A stretch of DNA of 64,000 nucleotides from Pseudomonas baltica. GTDB taxonomy: Bacteria > Pseudomonadota > Gammaproteobacteria > Pseudomonadales > Pseudomonadaceae. Shown here piece after piece: positions 57,365 to 64,000 of this stretch. Position 1 is the stretch's first letter, and every line of letters starts with the position of its first letter. Below the pieces are notes generated by a model. That model ran no database searches. It was not told where the DNA came from and was given only the letters and a program-made list of their open reading frames with translations. The translations under genes and the position numbers were made by a program. The stretch spans positions 1,674,001 through 1,738,000 of the forward strand of contig NZ_CP134771.1 of the NCBI RefSeq assembly GCF_031880315.1, written 5' to 3'.

Positions 57365-57757
57365 CGGTTGCGCTCCATTGGATTTATTATGCCGAAGTGC
57401 ATTCGATTGAATGCCACTCGTTAACGGAAGCGGAATCTATATCAGGAATGAACCTCAGGAAAAAGCACGGAAATATCTAGTAAAAACTAGGTTTTTCAGC
57501 AAAAATCAGATAGTTCTTATTTACATTTTCCAATTCTTGGCTGAACTAAAATAAAGTCAATCGAATAGATTGTTCGATACCCGGCGGGCTGGACCCACTT
57601 GAAAAGGTTCGAATAACCCATCAGATCATTTGCCCTGCCAAAAAGAATAATTCACCTGCGGTGGTCGAGTTTCATAGAGATATTCATCTGGATGACTAAA
57701 GGTGAAACGATTCATGTCGATACCTTGGGTTAATTACTTTCTTGACGGGCCACCCGC
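57365..57757. other. A+T-rich divergent promoter region
   Basis: The 393-base gap between the divergent TAXI and chemoreceptor genes is clearly A+T rich (57430-57560), as expected for promoters of both. I found no gene, repeat or confident promoter motif. A weak TAAAGTCA...CGATA resembles a sigma28 site but has the wrong spacing. Confidence 0.5.
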
Positions 57758-59389
57758 ATGAATCTGAGAAACCTCAACATCGCTCCCCGTTCTTTGCTTT
57801 GCTTCGGCTTTTTCGCCGTGCTGATCACGGCGCTAGGGTTGTTCTCGCTGCAGCAGGCTGTAGGTCTGAAGGAGGCGCGCGAGACGTTGCAGAACAACGT
57901 GTTGCCAACCATTCAGGCCATCGCGGCGATCAAGAGCGACCTGCTGACCATCCGTCTGGGCAATACCAATCTGCGTACCGCGCAGGATGCTGACAGTATT
58001 GCTGCGGCGCAAAAGCGCATCACCCAAGGCCGTAGCGATCTGGAAGCCGATACCCAAAAGCTCAAGCCGCTGCTGATCACTGAGCGTGGCCAGGCGGCGT
58101 ACAGCGATATGGAAAGCCATATGCGCGCTTACCTGGCGGTGCATTCGCGTTATCTGGATGCTGTGGCGCACAAGCGTGACGACTTGATCAGCAGCTTGAC
58201 CGCGCCGTCTGGCGAGCAGACGCAGGCCGCCGATGCGCTGGCCAAGGACATCGCCAACATTACCCATCTGGCAGATCTCAAGTCGGCAGAATCCGACGCC
58301 CGCGCCGACGATACCTACACGCAAACGCGCAACGTGACCATCGCCGCGATTATCGTCGCCCTTGCCGCGACCCTGGGTTTGGCCGCGCTGTTCACCCGCA
58401 GCCTGGTGGCGCCGATCGCCAAGGCACTGGCAGTGGCCGAGCAGATCGCCGCTAACGATTTGAGCAAGCCGATCGATGTCGAGGGCCGTGACGAGCCGGG
58501 CCGCTTGTTGGTGGCGCTGTCGGTGATGCAGCAGAACCTGCGCCGCACTTTGGGCGAGCTGGGCGATTCATCGAACCAGTTGGCTTCGACCTCCGAAGAG
58601 ATGACCGCCGTGACTGAGGATTCGCTGCGCGGCGTGCAGCGTCAGAACGACGAGATCAACCAGGCCGCGACCGCCATCAATCAGATGAGCGCTGCGGTGG
58701 AAGAAGTAGCGCGTAATGCGGCAGCGGCTTCGACGGCCGCGCGCGATTCCAGCCAGTCGGCAGAAAACGGCCGTCAGCGTGTAGGTGAAACCGTCAACGT
58801 GATCAACGAGCTGCATGCGGCAGTGGGCGCGACCGCGGTCGAGATCGATGGCCTGGCGGTGCAGGTGCAGGGCATCAGCGGCGTGCTGGATGTGATCCGC
58901 GGGATTGCCGAGCAGACCAACCTGTTGGCGCTCAACGCGGCGATCGAAGCGGCGCGCGCCGGTGAGGCCGGGCGCGGTTTTGCGGTGGTGGCGGATGAGG
59001 TGCGGGCCTTGGCGCATCGCACGCAGCAGTCGACGGCTGAAATCGAAAAGATGGTCGATTCGATCCAGGGCGGTGCCAGCAAGGCGGTCACGGCCATGGG
59101 CCATAGCAGCGAGCGCGCGCGGGCCAGCCTGGATGTGGCTGAAGCCGCCGGGCGGGCGTTGACCGAGATCACTCAGGCGATCGTGCAGATCAATGAGCGC
59201 AACGTGAGCATTGCGACGGCAACCGAGGAGCAGGCGCAGGTGGCGCGAGAGGTGGATCGCAATCTGACCAGTATTCGGGATCTGTCGATCCAGACATCGG
59301 CCGGGGCCAATCAGACGTCAGCGGCGAGTGGGGAGTTGTCGCAGTTGGCGGTGGCGCTGAATCAGGTGGTGTTGCGGTTCAAGGTGTAA
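57758..59389 (+). CDS. Methyl-accepting chemotaxis protein
   Basis: The 543-residue chemoreceptor has an N-terminal membrane helix (about 11-31) and a helical periplasmic ligand domain of the four-helix-bundle type (about 35-188). A second helix (about 191-213) leads into a HAMP domain (about 215-267) and a signalling domain whose tip [22 protein letters not shown] is fully conserved. There is no C-terminal CheR-binding pentapeptide (it ends LRFKV). It is divergent from the TAXI-TRAP operon, so a shared ligand is possible but unproven. Confidence 0.92.
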   Translation: MNLRNLNIAPRSLLCFGFFAVLITALGLFSLQQAVGLKEARETLQNNVLPTIQAIAAIKSDLLTIRLGNTNLRTAQDADSIAAAQKRITQGRSDLEADTQKLKPLLITERGQAAYSDMESHMRAYLAVHSRYLDAVAHKRDDLISSLTAPSGEQTQAADALAKDIANITHLADLKSAESDARADDTYTQTRNVTIAAIIVALAATLGLAALFTRSLVAPIAKALAVAEQIAANDLSKPIDVEGRDEPGRLLVALSVMQQNLRRTLGELGDSSNQLASTSEEMTAVTEDSLRGVQRQNDEINQAATAINQMSAAVEEVARNAAAASTAARDSSQSAENGRQRVGETVNVINELHAAVGATAVEIDGLAVQVQGISGVLDVIRGIAEQTNLLALNAAIEAARAGEAGRGFAVVADEVRALAHRTQQSTAEIEKMVDSIQGGASKAVTAMGHSSERARASLDVAEAAGRALTEITQAIVQINERNVSIATATEEQAQVAREVDRNLTSIRDLSIQTSAGANQTSAASGELSQLAVALNQVVLRFKV

Positions 59390-59413
59390 GCCTGATGACT
59401 CGCGATGAGGCCG

Positions 59414-59486
59414 ATGGCCTCTTCGCGAGCAAGCTTTGCTCCTACTGCGCCGTGCACCTGTGCAAGCAAAGCGTGCCCGCGGAGGG
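59414..59486. repeat. REP-type inverted repeat pair, CCTCTTCGCG subtype
   Basis: ATGGCCTCTTCGCGAGCAAGCTTTGC faces GCAAGCAAAGCGTGCCCGCGGAGG between the convergent chemoreceptor and aldo/keto reductase genes. Confidence 0.8.
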
Positions 59487-59535
59487 GTCAGCCGCAACGC
59501 TAAAGATATCAGCGCAGCCACAGATCCAGGCCGAA

Positions 59536-60372
59536 TCAGAACTCCTCGTACTGCGCCGGATCCTGATCCGCCGTACGCCCATCAGGCTTGGCCAGGGTCG
59601 CGATCGCGGCCATGTCCGCTGCCGTCAATTCAAAATCGAACAGCGCCAGATTCTCCTGCTGACGTTTCACCGAGCTGGCCTTGGGCAGTGCGACGGCGCC
59701 GAGCTGGTGGTGCCAGCGCAAAATCACCTGCACCACGCTACGCCCTACCCGGTCGGCAATCTGCTGTAACACTGGGTCCTTGGCCATGTCATTGCCGCGC
59801 CCGATCGGGCTCCAGGCCTGAGTGACGATGCCGTGCGCCTTGTCCCAGGCCAACTGCGCGTGCTGGGGAAAGTACGGATGCAGTTCGATCTGATTGATGC
59901 ACGGCGTCACGCCGCTGGCGGCAATGATTTTCTCGAGATGCTCCGGCAAGAAGTTGCACACGCCGATGGACTTCACCCAGCCGCGTTTCTGCGCTTCGAC
60001 CAAGGCACTCCAGGCTTCCACATACAGGCCTTGCTTGGGGTTGGGCCAGTGCATGAGGTAGATGTCGATGTAGCCCAGTTGCGTGCGGAACAGCGACTCT
60101 TGGATGCACGTCAGCGCCTGGTCGTAGGCATGATGGCGGCCGGGCAGCTTGGAGGTGATGCGCAAGTCTTCTCGGGGGATACGGCTGCGGCGCACCGCCT
60201 CGCCGACCGCACCTTCGTTCTCGTAATTGACGGCGCTGTCGAGCAATCGGTAGCCGGAGTCGATGGCATTGACGATGGCACTCACGCCGTCTTCGCCGTT
60301 GAGCTTGTAGGTCCCGAAACCGACAGCAGGGATATCAGTTCCGTCGTTGAGGGTGATGGCAGGAATGGTCAT
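59536..60372 (-). CDS. Aldo/keto reductase, 2,5-diketogluconate reductase type (copy 1)
   Basis: The 278-residue NADPH-dependent reductase has the family tetrad Asp45, Tyr50, Lys75 and His108 (YRLLDSAVNYENE, ITSKLPG, YLMHWPNP) and the NADPH-binding LPKASSVKRQQENL near the C terminus. Substrates of this subgroup are sugars or small carbonyls. It is about three-quarters identical by eye to the reductase at 61818-62654, and the two flank a secreted MRJP-like gene on the same strand. A duplication of an AKR gene around it is likely. Confidence 0.9.
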   Translation of the reverse strand: MTIPAITLNDGTDIPAVGFGTYKLNGEDGVSAIVNAIDSGYRLLDSAVNYENEGAVGEAVRRSRIPREDLRITSKLPGRHHAYDQALTCIQESLFRTQLGYIDIYLMHWPNPKQGLYVEAWSALVEAQKRGWVKSIGVCNFLPEHLEKIIAASGVTPCINQIELHPYFPQHAQLAWDKAHGIVTQAWSPIGRGNDMAKDPVLQQIADRVGRSVVQVILRWHHQLGAVALPKASSVKRQQENLALFDFELTAADMAAIATLAKPDGRTADQDPAQYEEF

Positions 60373-60397
60373 GGCGAGGCTTCCTTTTCTAGGGGGT

Positions 60398-61552
60398 TCA
60401 GGGTTGCGCGTTGAAGTTCGGCGTCCCGTCGGTGGAGGTACGGATCAACAGGTAAGGTGGCTTGCGGGTGTCGACGTTTTTGCCCAGGCGGTCCCACTGG
60501 CCAAGGGTGACGTATACCGAGTTGCCGGCGACGAACAGCCCATCTGGCCAGACCAGCCGCGGATCACGCAGCACCACGTCGAGGTGGCCGTCGGGCCAGC
60601 GACGCAGGATCTGGTGGTGCTCGGCGTCGGTGAGGTACAGGCGGCCCTGGCGGTCCATGTCCATGCCGTCGGTCATGACTTTTTCGCCTTCGTCACGAAT
60701 CTCTTTGGCCAGTTGCTTGTCATCCAGGCTGAAGTTCGCCAGAGCCACAGTTGGCAGGCTCCACAGGTGACGGCTGGTCAGCGGCGAGTAGTACAGGCGC
60801 GAGCTATCCGGGGCCAAGGCGACGCTGTCGACACCGCCATGGGGAAACAGCGATTTGCCACCCTCATAGCGCATCGGCACGCCGTCGAGCTGGGTGACGA
60901 AGTCTTTTTGCGGCACCACTGAAGGATCGTTGCTCAGCACGCGGCGCTGTTTGCCGGTGGCGATGTCGACCACGACGATGGCCGGCGAGTCGCCGAACGA
61001 CGAGTCAGCCACAAACGCGGTGCCCTGGGCACCGTGGGTGAGGTCGACGCGCAGATCGTTCATGTGGCTGTCTTGCAGCAGCGCATCCTTGAGCACGACG
61101 GAGTGCACGATTTTGTTGGTGTTCAGGTCGATGCCGACGACTTTCGCGGCGCCTGGGGCGATACCGTCGTGGCCGGCGTGTTTGCCATCGTCGATCAACC
61201 AGAGCATACCGCTGGTGTCGAGGGTCATGCCGTGAACCGAGATCAGGCGTTGCGCGTCGGTAAGGGCCGAAGGTTCGCTAACCTGCGCCGAAGGATAGGG
61301 TTGCAGTTTGCCGTTGACCAGTTCACCGAGGGTCATGCCGGGGTGGTCGATAGCGTGCCGCGGGAAGCCGACGAAGGTGCGGCCTTGCGGGGTGACGACA
61401 ATGCCGGAAGGGCCAGGGCCGGCGAAGGCGGCCACTTCAGTCAGCGAGCCCACGGGGACCTGGCTGCGGTCGGCGGTTTCGGCGTGGGCAGCGAGCGGCG
61501 CAATAGCCATCATGAGGCTCAGGCACAGGGGTTTCAAAGACAGGTTGTTCAC
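60398..61552 (-). CDS. Secreted yellow/MRJP-like (SMP-30-like) beta-propeller protein
   Basis: The 384-residue protein has a signal peptide (CLSLMMAIAPLAAHA) and a beta-propeller of the major royal jelly protein/yellow type. Typical segments are GMLWLIDDGKHAG, SHMNDLRVDL, AFVADSS and YYSPLTSRHLWSLPT. Bacterial members are secreted and of mostly unknown activity; gluconolactonase-like action is a guess. I chose the GTG at 61552 since it gives a clean signal peptide directly. An upstream extension to 61669 is basic and not signal-like. It lies 25 bases before the first reductase gene and should be co-transcribed with it. Confidence 0.78.
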   Translation of the reverse strand: MNNLSLKPLCLSLMMAIAPLAAHAETADRSQVPVGSLTEVAAFAGPGPSGIVVTPQGRTFVGFPRHAIDHPGMTLGELVNGKLQPYPSAQVSEPSALTDAQRLISVHGMTLDTSGMLWLIDDGKHAGHDGIAPGAAKVVGIDLNTNKIVHSVVLKDALLQDSHMNDLRVDLTHGAQGTAFVADSSFGDSPAIVVVDIATGKQRRVLSNDPSVVPQKDFVTQLDGVPMRYEGGKSLFPHGGVDSVALAPDSSRLYYSPLTSRHLWSLPTVALANFSLDDKQLAKEIRDEGEKVMTDGMDMDRQGRLYLTDAEHHQILRRWPDGHLDVVLRDPRLVWPDGLFVAGNSVYVTLGQWDRLGKNVDTRKPPYLLIRTSTDGTPNFNAQP

Positions 61553-61611
61553 GTACGGACCTACTTCGTTGAGGGTGGATAAAAGACTGAAACCGGTTTC
61601 AGATCCAGTGC

Positions 61612-61631
61612 AAAAAAAAGCCCGAAGGCCA
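61612..61631 (-). terminator. Terminator-like hairpin upstream of the MRJP-like gene
   Basis: On the minus strand GGCC-TTCG-GGC followed by eight T forms a short UUCG-loop hairpin with a T-run. It lies about 190 bases after the second reductase stop and 60 bases before the MRJP-like start. It would separate the two units. Confidence 0.55.
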
Positions 61632-61817
61632 TGCACACGAAGGTCAACTATAGATTTCCTGCGCCTCAAGCTTTGTGACGATATTTTTAGCTGCGGTTTA
61701 ACTATTGAAGGCTGTGGGCCCGGGGAGTTCCGTTGGGTGAGTATTTACGCTGTGGCCAGGCCAGCGGAGCGCGAGCAGCGAGGGACCTGAATCCCCCGCA
61801 AGCACACCCCTTATCGA

Positions 61818-62654
61818 TCAGAGCTCTTCGTAACTCGCCGGATCCTGCCCCAGGATCCGCCCATCCGGCTTCGCCAATCCGGCGATGGCCTTCATCTCTT
61901 CTCCCGACAATTCGAAATCGAACAGCGCGAGGTTTTCCTCTTGGCGTTTGGCCGAGCTTGCCTTGGGCAGCGCGACGGCGCCAAGTTGGTACTGCCAGCG
62001 CAGGATCACCTGCACCACGCTCTTGCCGGTGCGCTGCGCAATACCTTGCAGTAGCGGATGGTGTTGCAGGTCGTTACCGCGGCCGATCGGGCTCCACGCC
62101 TCGGTGACGATGCCGTGCGCTTTGTCCCACGCCAACTGCTCGGCCTGCGGGAAGTACGGGTGCAATTCGATCTGGTTGACGACCGGCGTGATGCCACTGG
62201 CGCCAATCAGTGTTTCCAGGTGTGCTGGCAGGAAGTTGCACACACCGATGGATTTCACCCAGCCACGCTGACGGGCCTCGACCAGAGCGCTCCAGGCTTC
62301 GAGGTACAGCCCCTGTTGCGGGTTGGGCCAGTGCAGCAGGTACAGGTCTATGTAATCGAGCCGGGTGCGATAGAGGGATTCTTCGACGGTGGCCAATGCG
62401 TCCTCATATTTGTAGTAGCGGCCGGGGAGCTTCGAGGTGACGCGCAGTTCCGCCCGATGGATCGTGGTCTGGCGCACCGCTTCGCCCACGGCTCCTTCGT
62501 TCTCGTAGGCAAAGGCGCTGTCGAGCAAGCGATAGCCCGAATCGATGGCCCGCAATATGGCCTCTACGCCCGGCGAGCCGTTGAGCTTGCAGGTACCGAA
62601 GCCGACGGCGGGGATAGTGGTGCCGTCGTTGAGGGAGATGGCAGGGATCGTCAT
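61818..62654 (-). CDS. Aldo/keto reductase, 2,5-diketogluconate reductase type (copy 2)
   Basis: The 278-residue protein has the same length and tetrad positions as copy 1 (Asp45, Tyr50, Lys75, His108) and near-identical stretches such as PAVGFGT, ENEGAVGEAVR, YFPQ-QLAWDKAHGIVT and SPIGRGND. It differs in the loop after Lys75 (RYYKYEDALATV instead of RHHAYDQALTCI), where substrate choice may diverge. Start chosen at MTIPAISLNDG with AGGAGGC upstream. Confidence 0.9.
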   Translation of the reverse strand: MTIPAISLNDGTTIPAVGFGTCKLNGSPGVEAILRAIDSGYRLLDSAFAYENEGAVGEAVRQTTIHRAELRVTSKLPGRYYKYEDALATVEESLYRTRLDYIDLYLLHWPNPQQGLYLEAWSALVEARQRGWVKSIGVCNFLPAHLETLIGASGITPVVNQIELHPYFPQAEQLAWDKAHGIVTEAWSPIGRGNDLQHHPLLQGIAQRTGKSVVQVILRWQYQLGAVALPKASSAKRQEENLALFDFELSGEEMKAIAGLAKPDGRILGQDPASYEEL

Positions 62655-62895
62655 ACAGGAGGCTTCCTTTCTTGGTTTTAGAGGCGAAGACGGCTGTCGC
62701 AAGGCAATGAACGCCATGCGCCGTCAGCCCTGCTGTTGAAGGCATTCTAGGAATGGGAGTTCCGTGGACGCCAGCAAACCGGTAGGGGATTTTGAGGGGA
62801 ATACGTCAGGGGGCTCTGCCCCGAAGGTTGTAGGTGGGGCTAGAACATTGCGCGGATCGCCGCCATTGCAGAGGGCTAGGTGTAGAAGCGATTGC

Positions 62896-63402
62896 TCAGA
62901 TCTGGCAAACGCGGATCGAACCGCCAGCCACCGCGAATTGGCGCTGCATCATCGCACCATGAGTGAGTGTGTCGGTGTCGACGGCGTTGTCGATGCCGTC
63001 AGCGGACACCACGACCATGAACCGGTGCTGGTAGCCCTGCAGGGATTTCAGGCGCTCGATATCGTCGCACAGGCTGGCATCATTGACCGCTGACGGGCGG
63101 TCCAGCGGCGCGGTGGCCGTCAAGCGCGCGCGCTGGGGCTTGCGCAGGTACTTGATCTCGACGGCCATTTGCTGGTCATGGGTGAACAGGCGACCGGGCA
63201 AGTCCGGGGCGTTGCGGTCACCGCTCCAGATTTCCATGTCGTGCTGGTACCAGGCATACAGGCTCAATTGCGCCTGAATCCACTGCTCGCCCGAACCATT
63301 GAGCCGCAGCGCCTGAGGCAGCCGATCACCCAGCGAACGCAAGCCATGCTCGAACAGATCGAACCATTCGGATGCGGTCATCGGGGCGAGGGACTTGGCC
63401 AT
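62896..63402 (-). CDS. Conserved hypothetical protein, 168 residues
   Basis: The soluble protein (MAKSLAPMTASEWFDLFEHGL...) has an acidic, mixed-fold sequence. The conserved-looking core is HDMEIWSGDRNAPDLPGRLFTHDQQMAVEIKYLRKPQ. An Asp...Glu-x-Lys arrangement (EIKYLRK) hints at a PD-(D/E)XK-like nuclease fold, but this is weak. It lies beside, and reads in the same direction as, a MocR-type regulator. I cannot assign a function. Confidence 0.6.
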   Translation of the reverse strand: MAKSLAPMTASEWFDLFEHGLRSLGDRLPQALRLNGSGEQWIQAQLSLYAWYQHDMEIWSGDRNAPDLPGRLFTHDQQMAVEIKYLRKPQRARLTATAPLDRPSAVNDASLCDDIERLKSLQGYQHRFMVVVSADGIDNAVDTDTLTHGAMMQRQFAVAGGSIRVCQI

Positions 63403-63498
63403 GTTGAGTCCTTGAAAAGTGAATAACAGGGAATGAACTGCAGTGTTCTGCTTGCTTGTACAGGCTATCGGCCCGGGCAGCATTCCCTGTAGGGCAAC

Positions 63499-64000
63499 TT
63501 AAATATTTGTGCTCGACGACGGCGTCTTGGGCCAATGAAACAAGGGGCGTGCGAGGTCCGCGTGAAAATGTGCGACATTGATTCGCAACCACGGTCCGGC
63601 CTGCGCCTGGGCGCTGAACAACGTGGCCGGAGCAAGCAGGATACCCTGGTGAAAAGCAGCCTCGATAAAGGCCGCAAGGCACGGCAGTTGTGGGTGCCTG
63701 ATCCACAGGAACATGCCATCCACTGGCGTATGAAACAGCTCCCAACCCCAGCTCTGAAGGTGCTTCTGCGCTGTGACCTGAGCGGTTTGCAGTTGCCGCC
63801 GCACGCGGCGCAGATGACGCTCGTAACTGCCGTCGGCGAGCATGGCGCTGACGAACCGCTCGCAAAACCCCGGCACCGCGACGCTGGTCAGCAATTTGAG
63901 ATCCGCCAGGGGTTGGATCACCGCCGGTGGCGCAACGATGTATCCCACCCGCAGATTGGCCGAGAGGGTCTTGGAAAAGCTGCCGATGTAGATGACCCTG
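63499..64000 (-). CDS. MocR/GntR-type aminotransferase-like regulator, C-terminal part
   Basis: About 167 codons are visible before the window end cuts the gene. They encode the C-terminal half of a fold type I aminotransferase: GSFSKTLSANLRVGYIV, whose Lys is the PLP attachment site, then a small domain ending WLRINVAHFHAD. Length and sequence fit the regulatory domain of MocR-type GntR proteins, in which this fold senses PLP or an amino acid. A plain aminotransferase cannot be ruled out because the N terminus is missing. Confidence 0.8.
   Translation of the reverse strand, partial: RVIYIGSFSKTLSANLRVGYIVAPPAVIQPLADLKLLTSVAVPGFCERFVSAMLADGSYERHLRRVRRQLQTAQVTAQKHLQSWGWELFHTPVDGMFLWIRHPQLPCLAAFIEAAFHQGILLAPATLFSAQAQAGPWLRINVAHFHADLARPLFHWPKTPSSSTNI

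Noticed and set aside
57550..57590. Sigma28 promoter for the chemoreceptor
   Set aside because: TAAAGTCA and CGATA are present but about two bases too far apart for the TAAAGTTT-N11-GCCGATAA consensus.

Overview
The window reads as a chromosomal segment of a fluorescent-type Pseudomonas. The coding sequence is mostly GC-rich and the genes are densely packed. The intergenic gaps carry the inverted-repeat REP elements typical of the P. putida/fluorescens lineage (core like GTGGGAGCGGGC...GCCCGCGAAG). The run dctA, phoQ, phoP, oprH, pantetheinyl transferase, nrdA, nrdB matches the relative order of these genes that I recall from P. aeruginosa. Likewise aroC beside an MFS gene and an acireductone dioxygenase gene recalls the aroC-mtn region of that species.

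Left part (0.5-24.5 kb), core genome. It opens with a three-gene operon for the osmoprotectant N-acetylglutaminylglutamine amide (amidotransferase, GNAT/ATP-grasp synthetase, M42 peptidase). Next come yheU converging on an unusual csrA, a UPF0060 membrane protein, a CorA-type channel and a class I glutamine amidotransferase. A transglutaminase / alpha-E / circularly permuted ATP-grasp cluster follows, then rraB, an LTA-synthase-type membrane sulfatase, several small proteins, a sigma54-preceded DUF3509 gene, an orphan and altered mtnD, an MFS gene, aroC, ttcA and sprT.

Middle part (24.5-35.7 kb), core genome with readable regulation. dctA has a sigma54 -24/-12 site. oprH-phoP-phoQ is headed by four PhoP half-boxes in an exact 11-bp period. 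A pantetheinyl transferase and an FhuF-like reductase follow, then class Ia nrdA and nrdB with a NrdR box pair and a DnaA box upstream of nrdA.

Accessory part (about 35.7-47.4 kb), inserted downstream of nrdB. Its base composition is lower in GC, it has no REP elements and it holds many broken genes. It contains an intact type II CBASS operon (CD-NTase, Cap2 E1-E2 ligase, Cap3 JAMM protease, two-TM SAVED effector). Facing it is a decayed second CBASS effector of the Cap15 two-TM beta-barrel type. Also present are two unrecognised genes, a TOTE-type primase-helicase pseudogene with five lesions, a truncated recombinase-like HTH fragment, a DUF3396 (T6SS immunity-like) gene that appears shortened at its N terminus, and a membrane protein. 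Just beyond lies a long SF1 helicase with a C-terminal phospholipase D-like nuclease domain, which resembles type II Mokosh. Together this is a layered anti-phage region with one live CBASS and fossils of earlier systems.

Right part (51-64 kb), core or flexible genome: a TonB-dependent siderophore receptor, a GFA-family protein, a TAXI-TRAP transporter with its DUF1850 partner, a chemoreceptor, two near-duplicate aldo/keto reductases flanking a secreted yellow/MRJP-like protein, a hypothetical protein and the C-terminal part of a MocR-type regulator cut by the window end.
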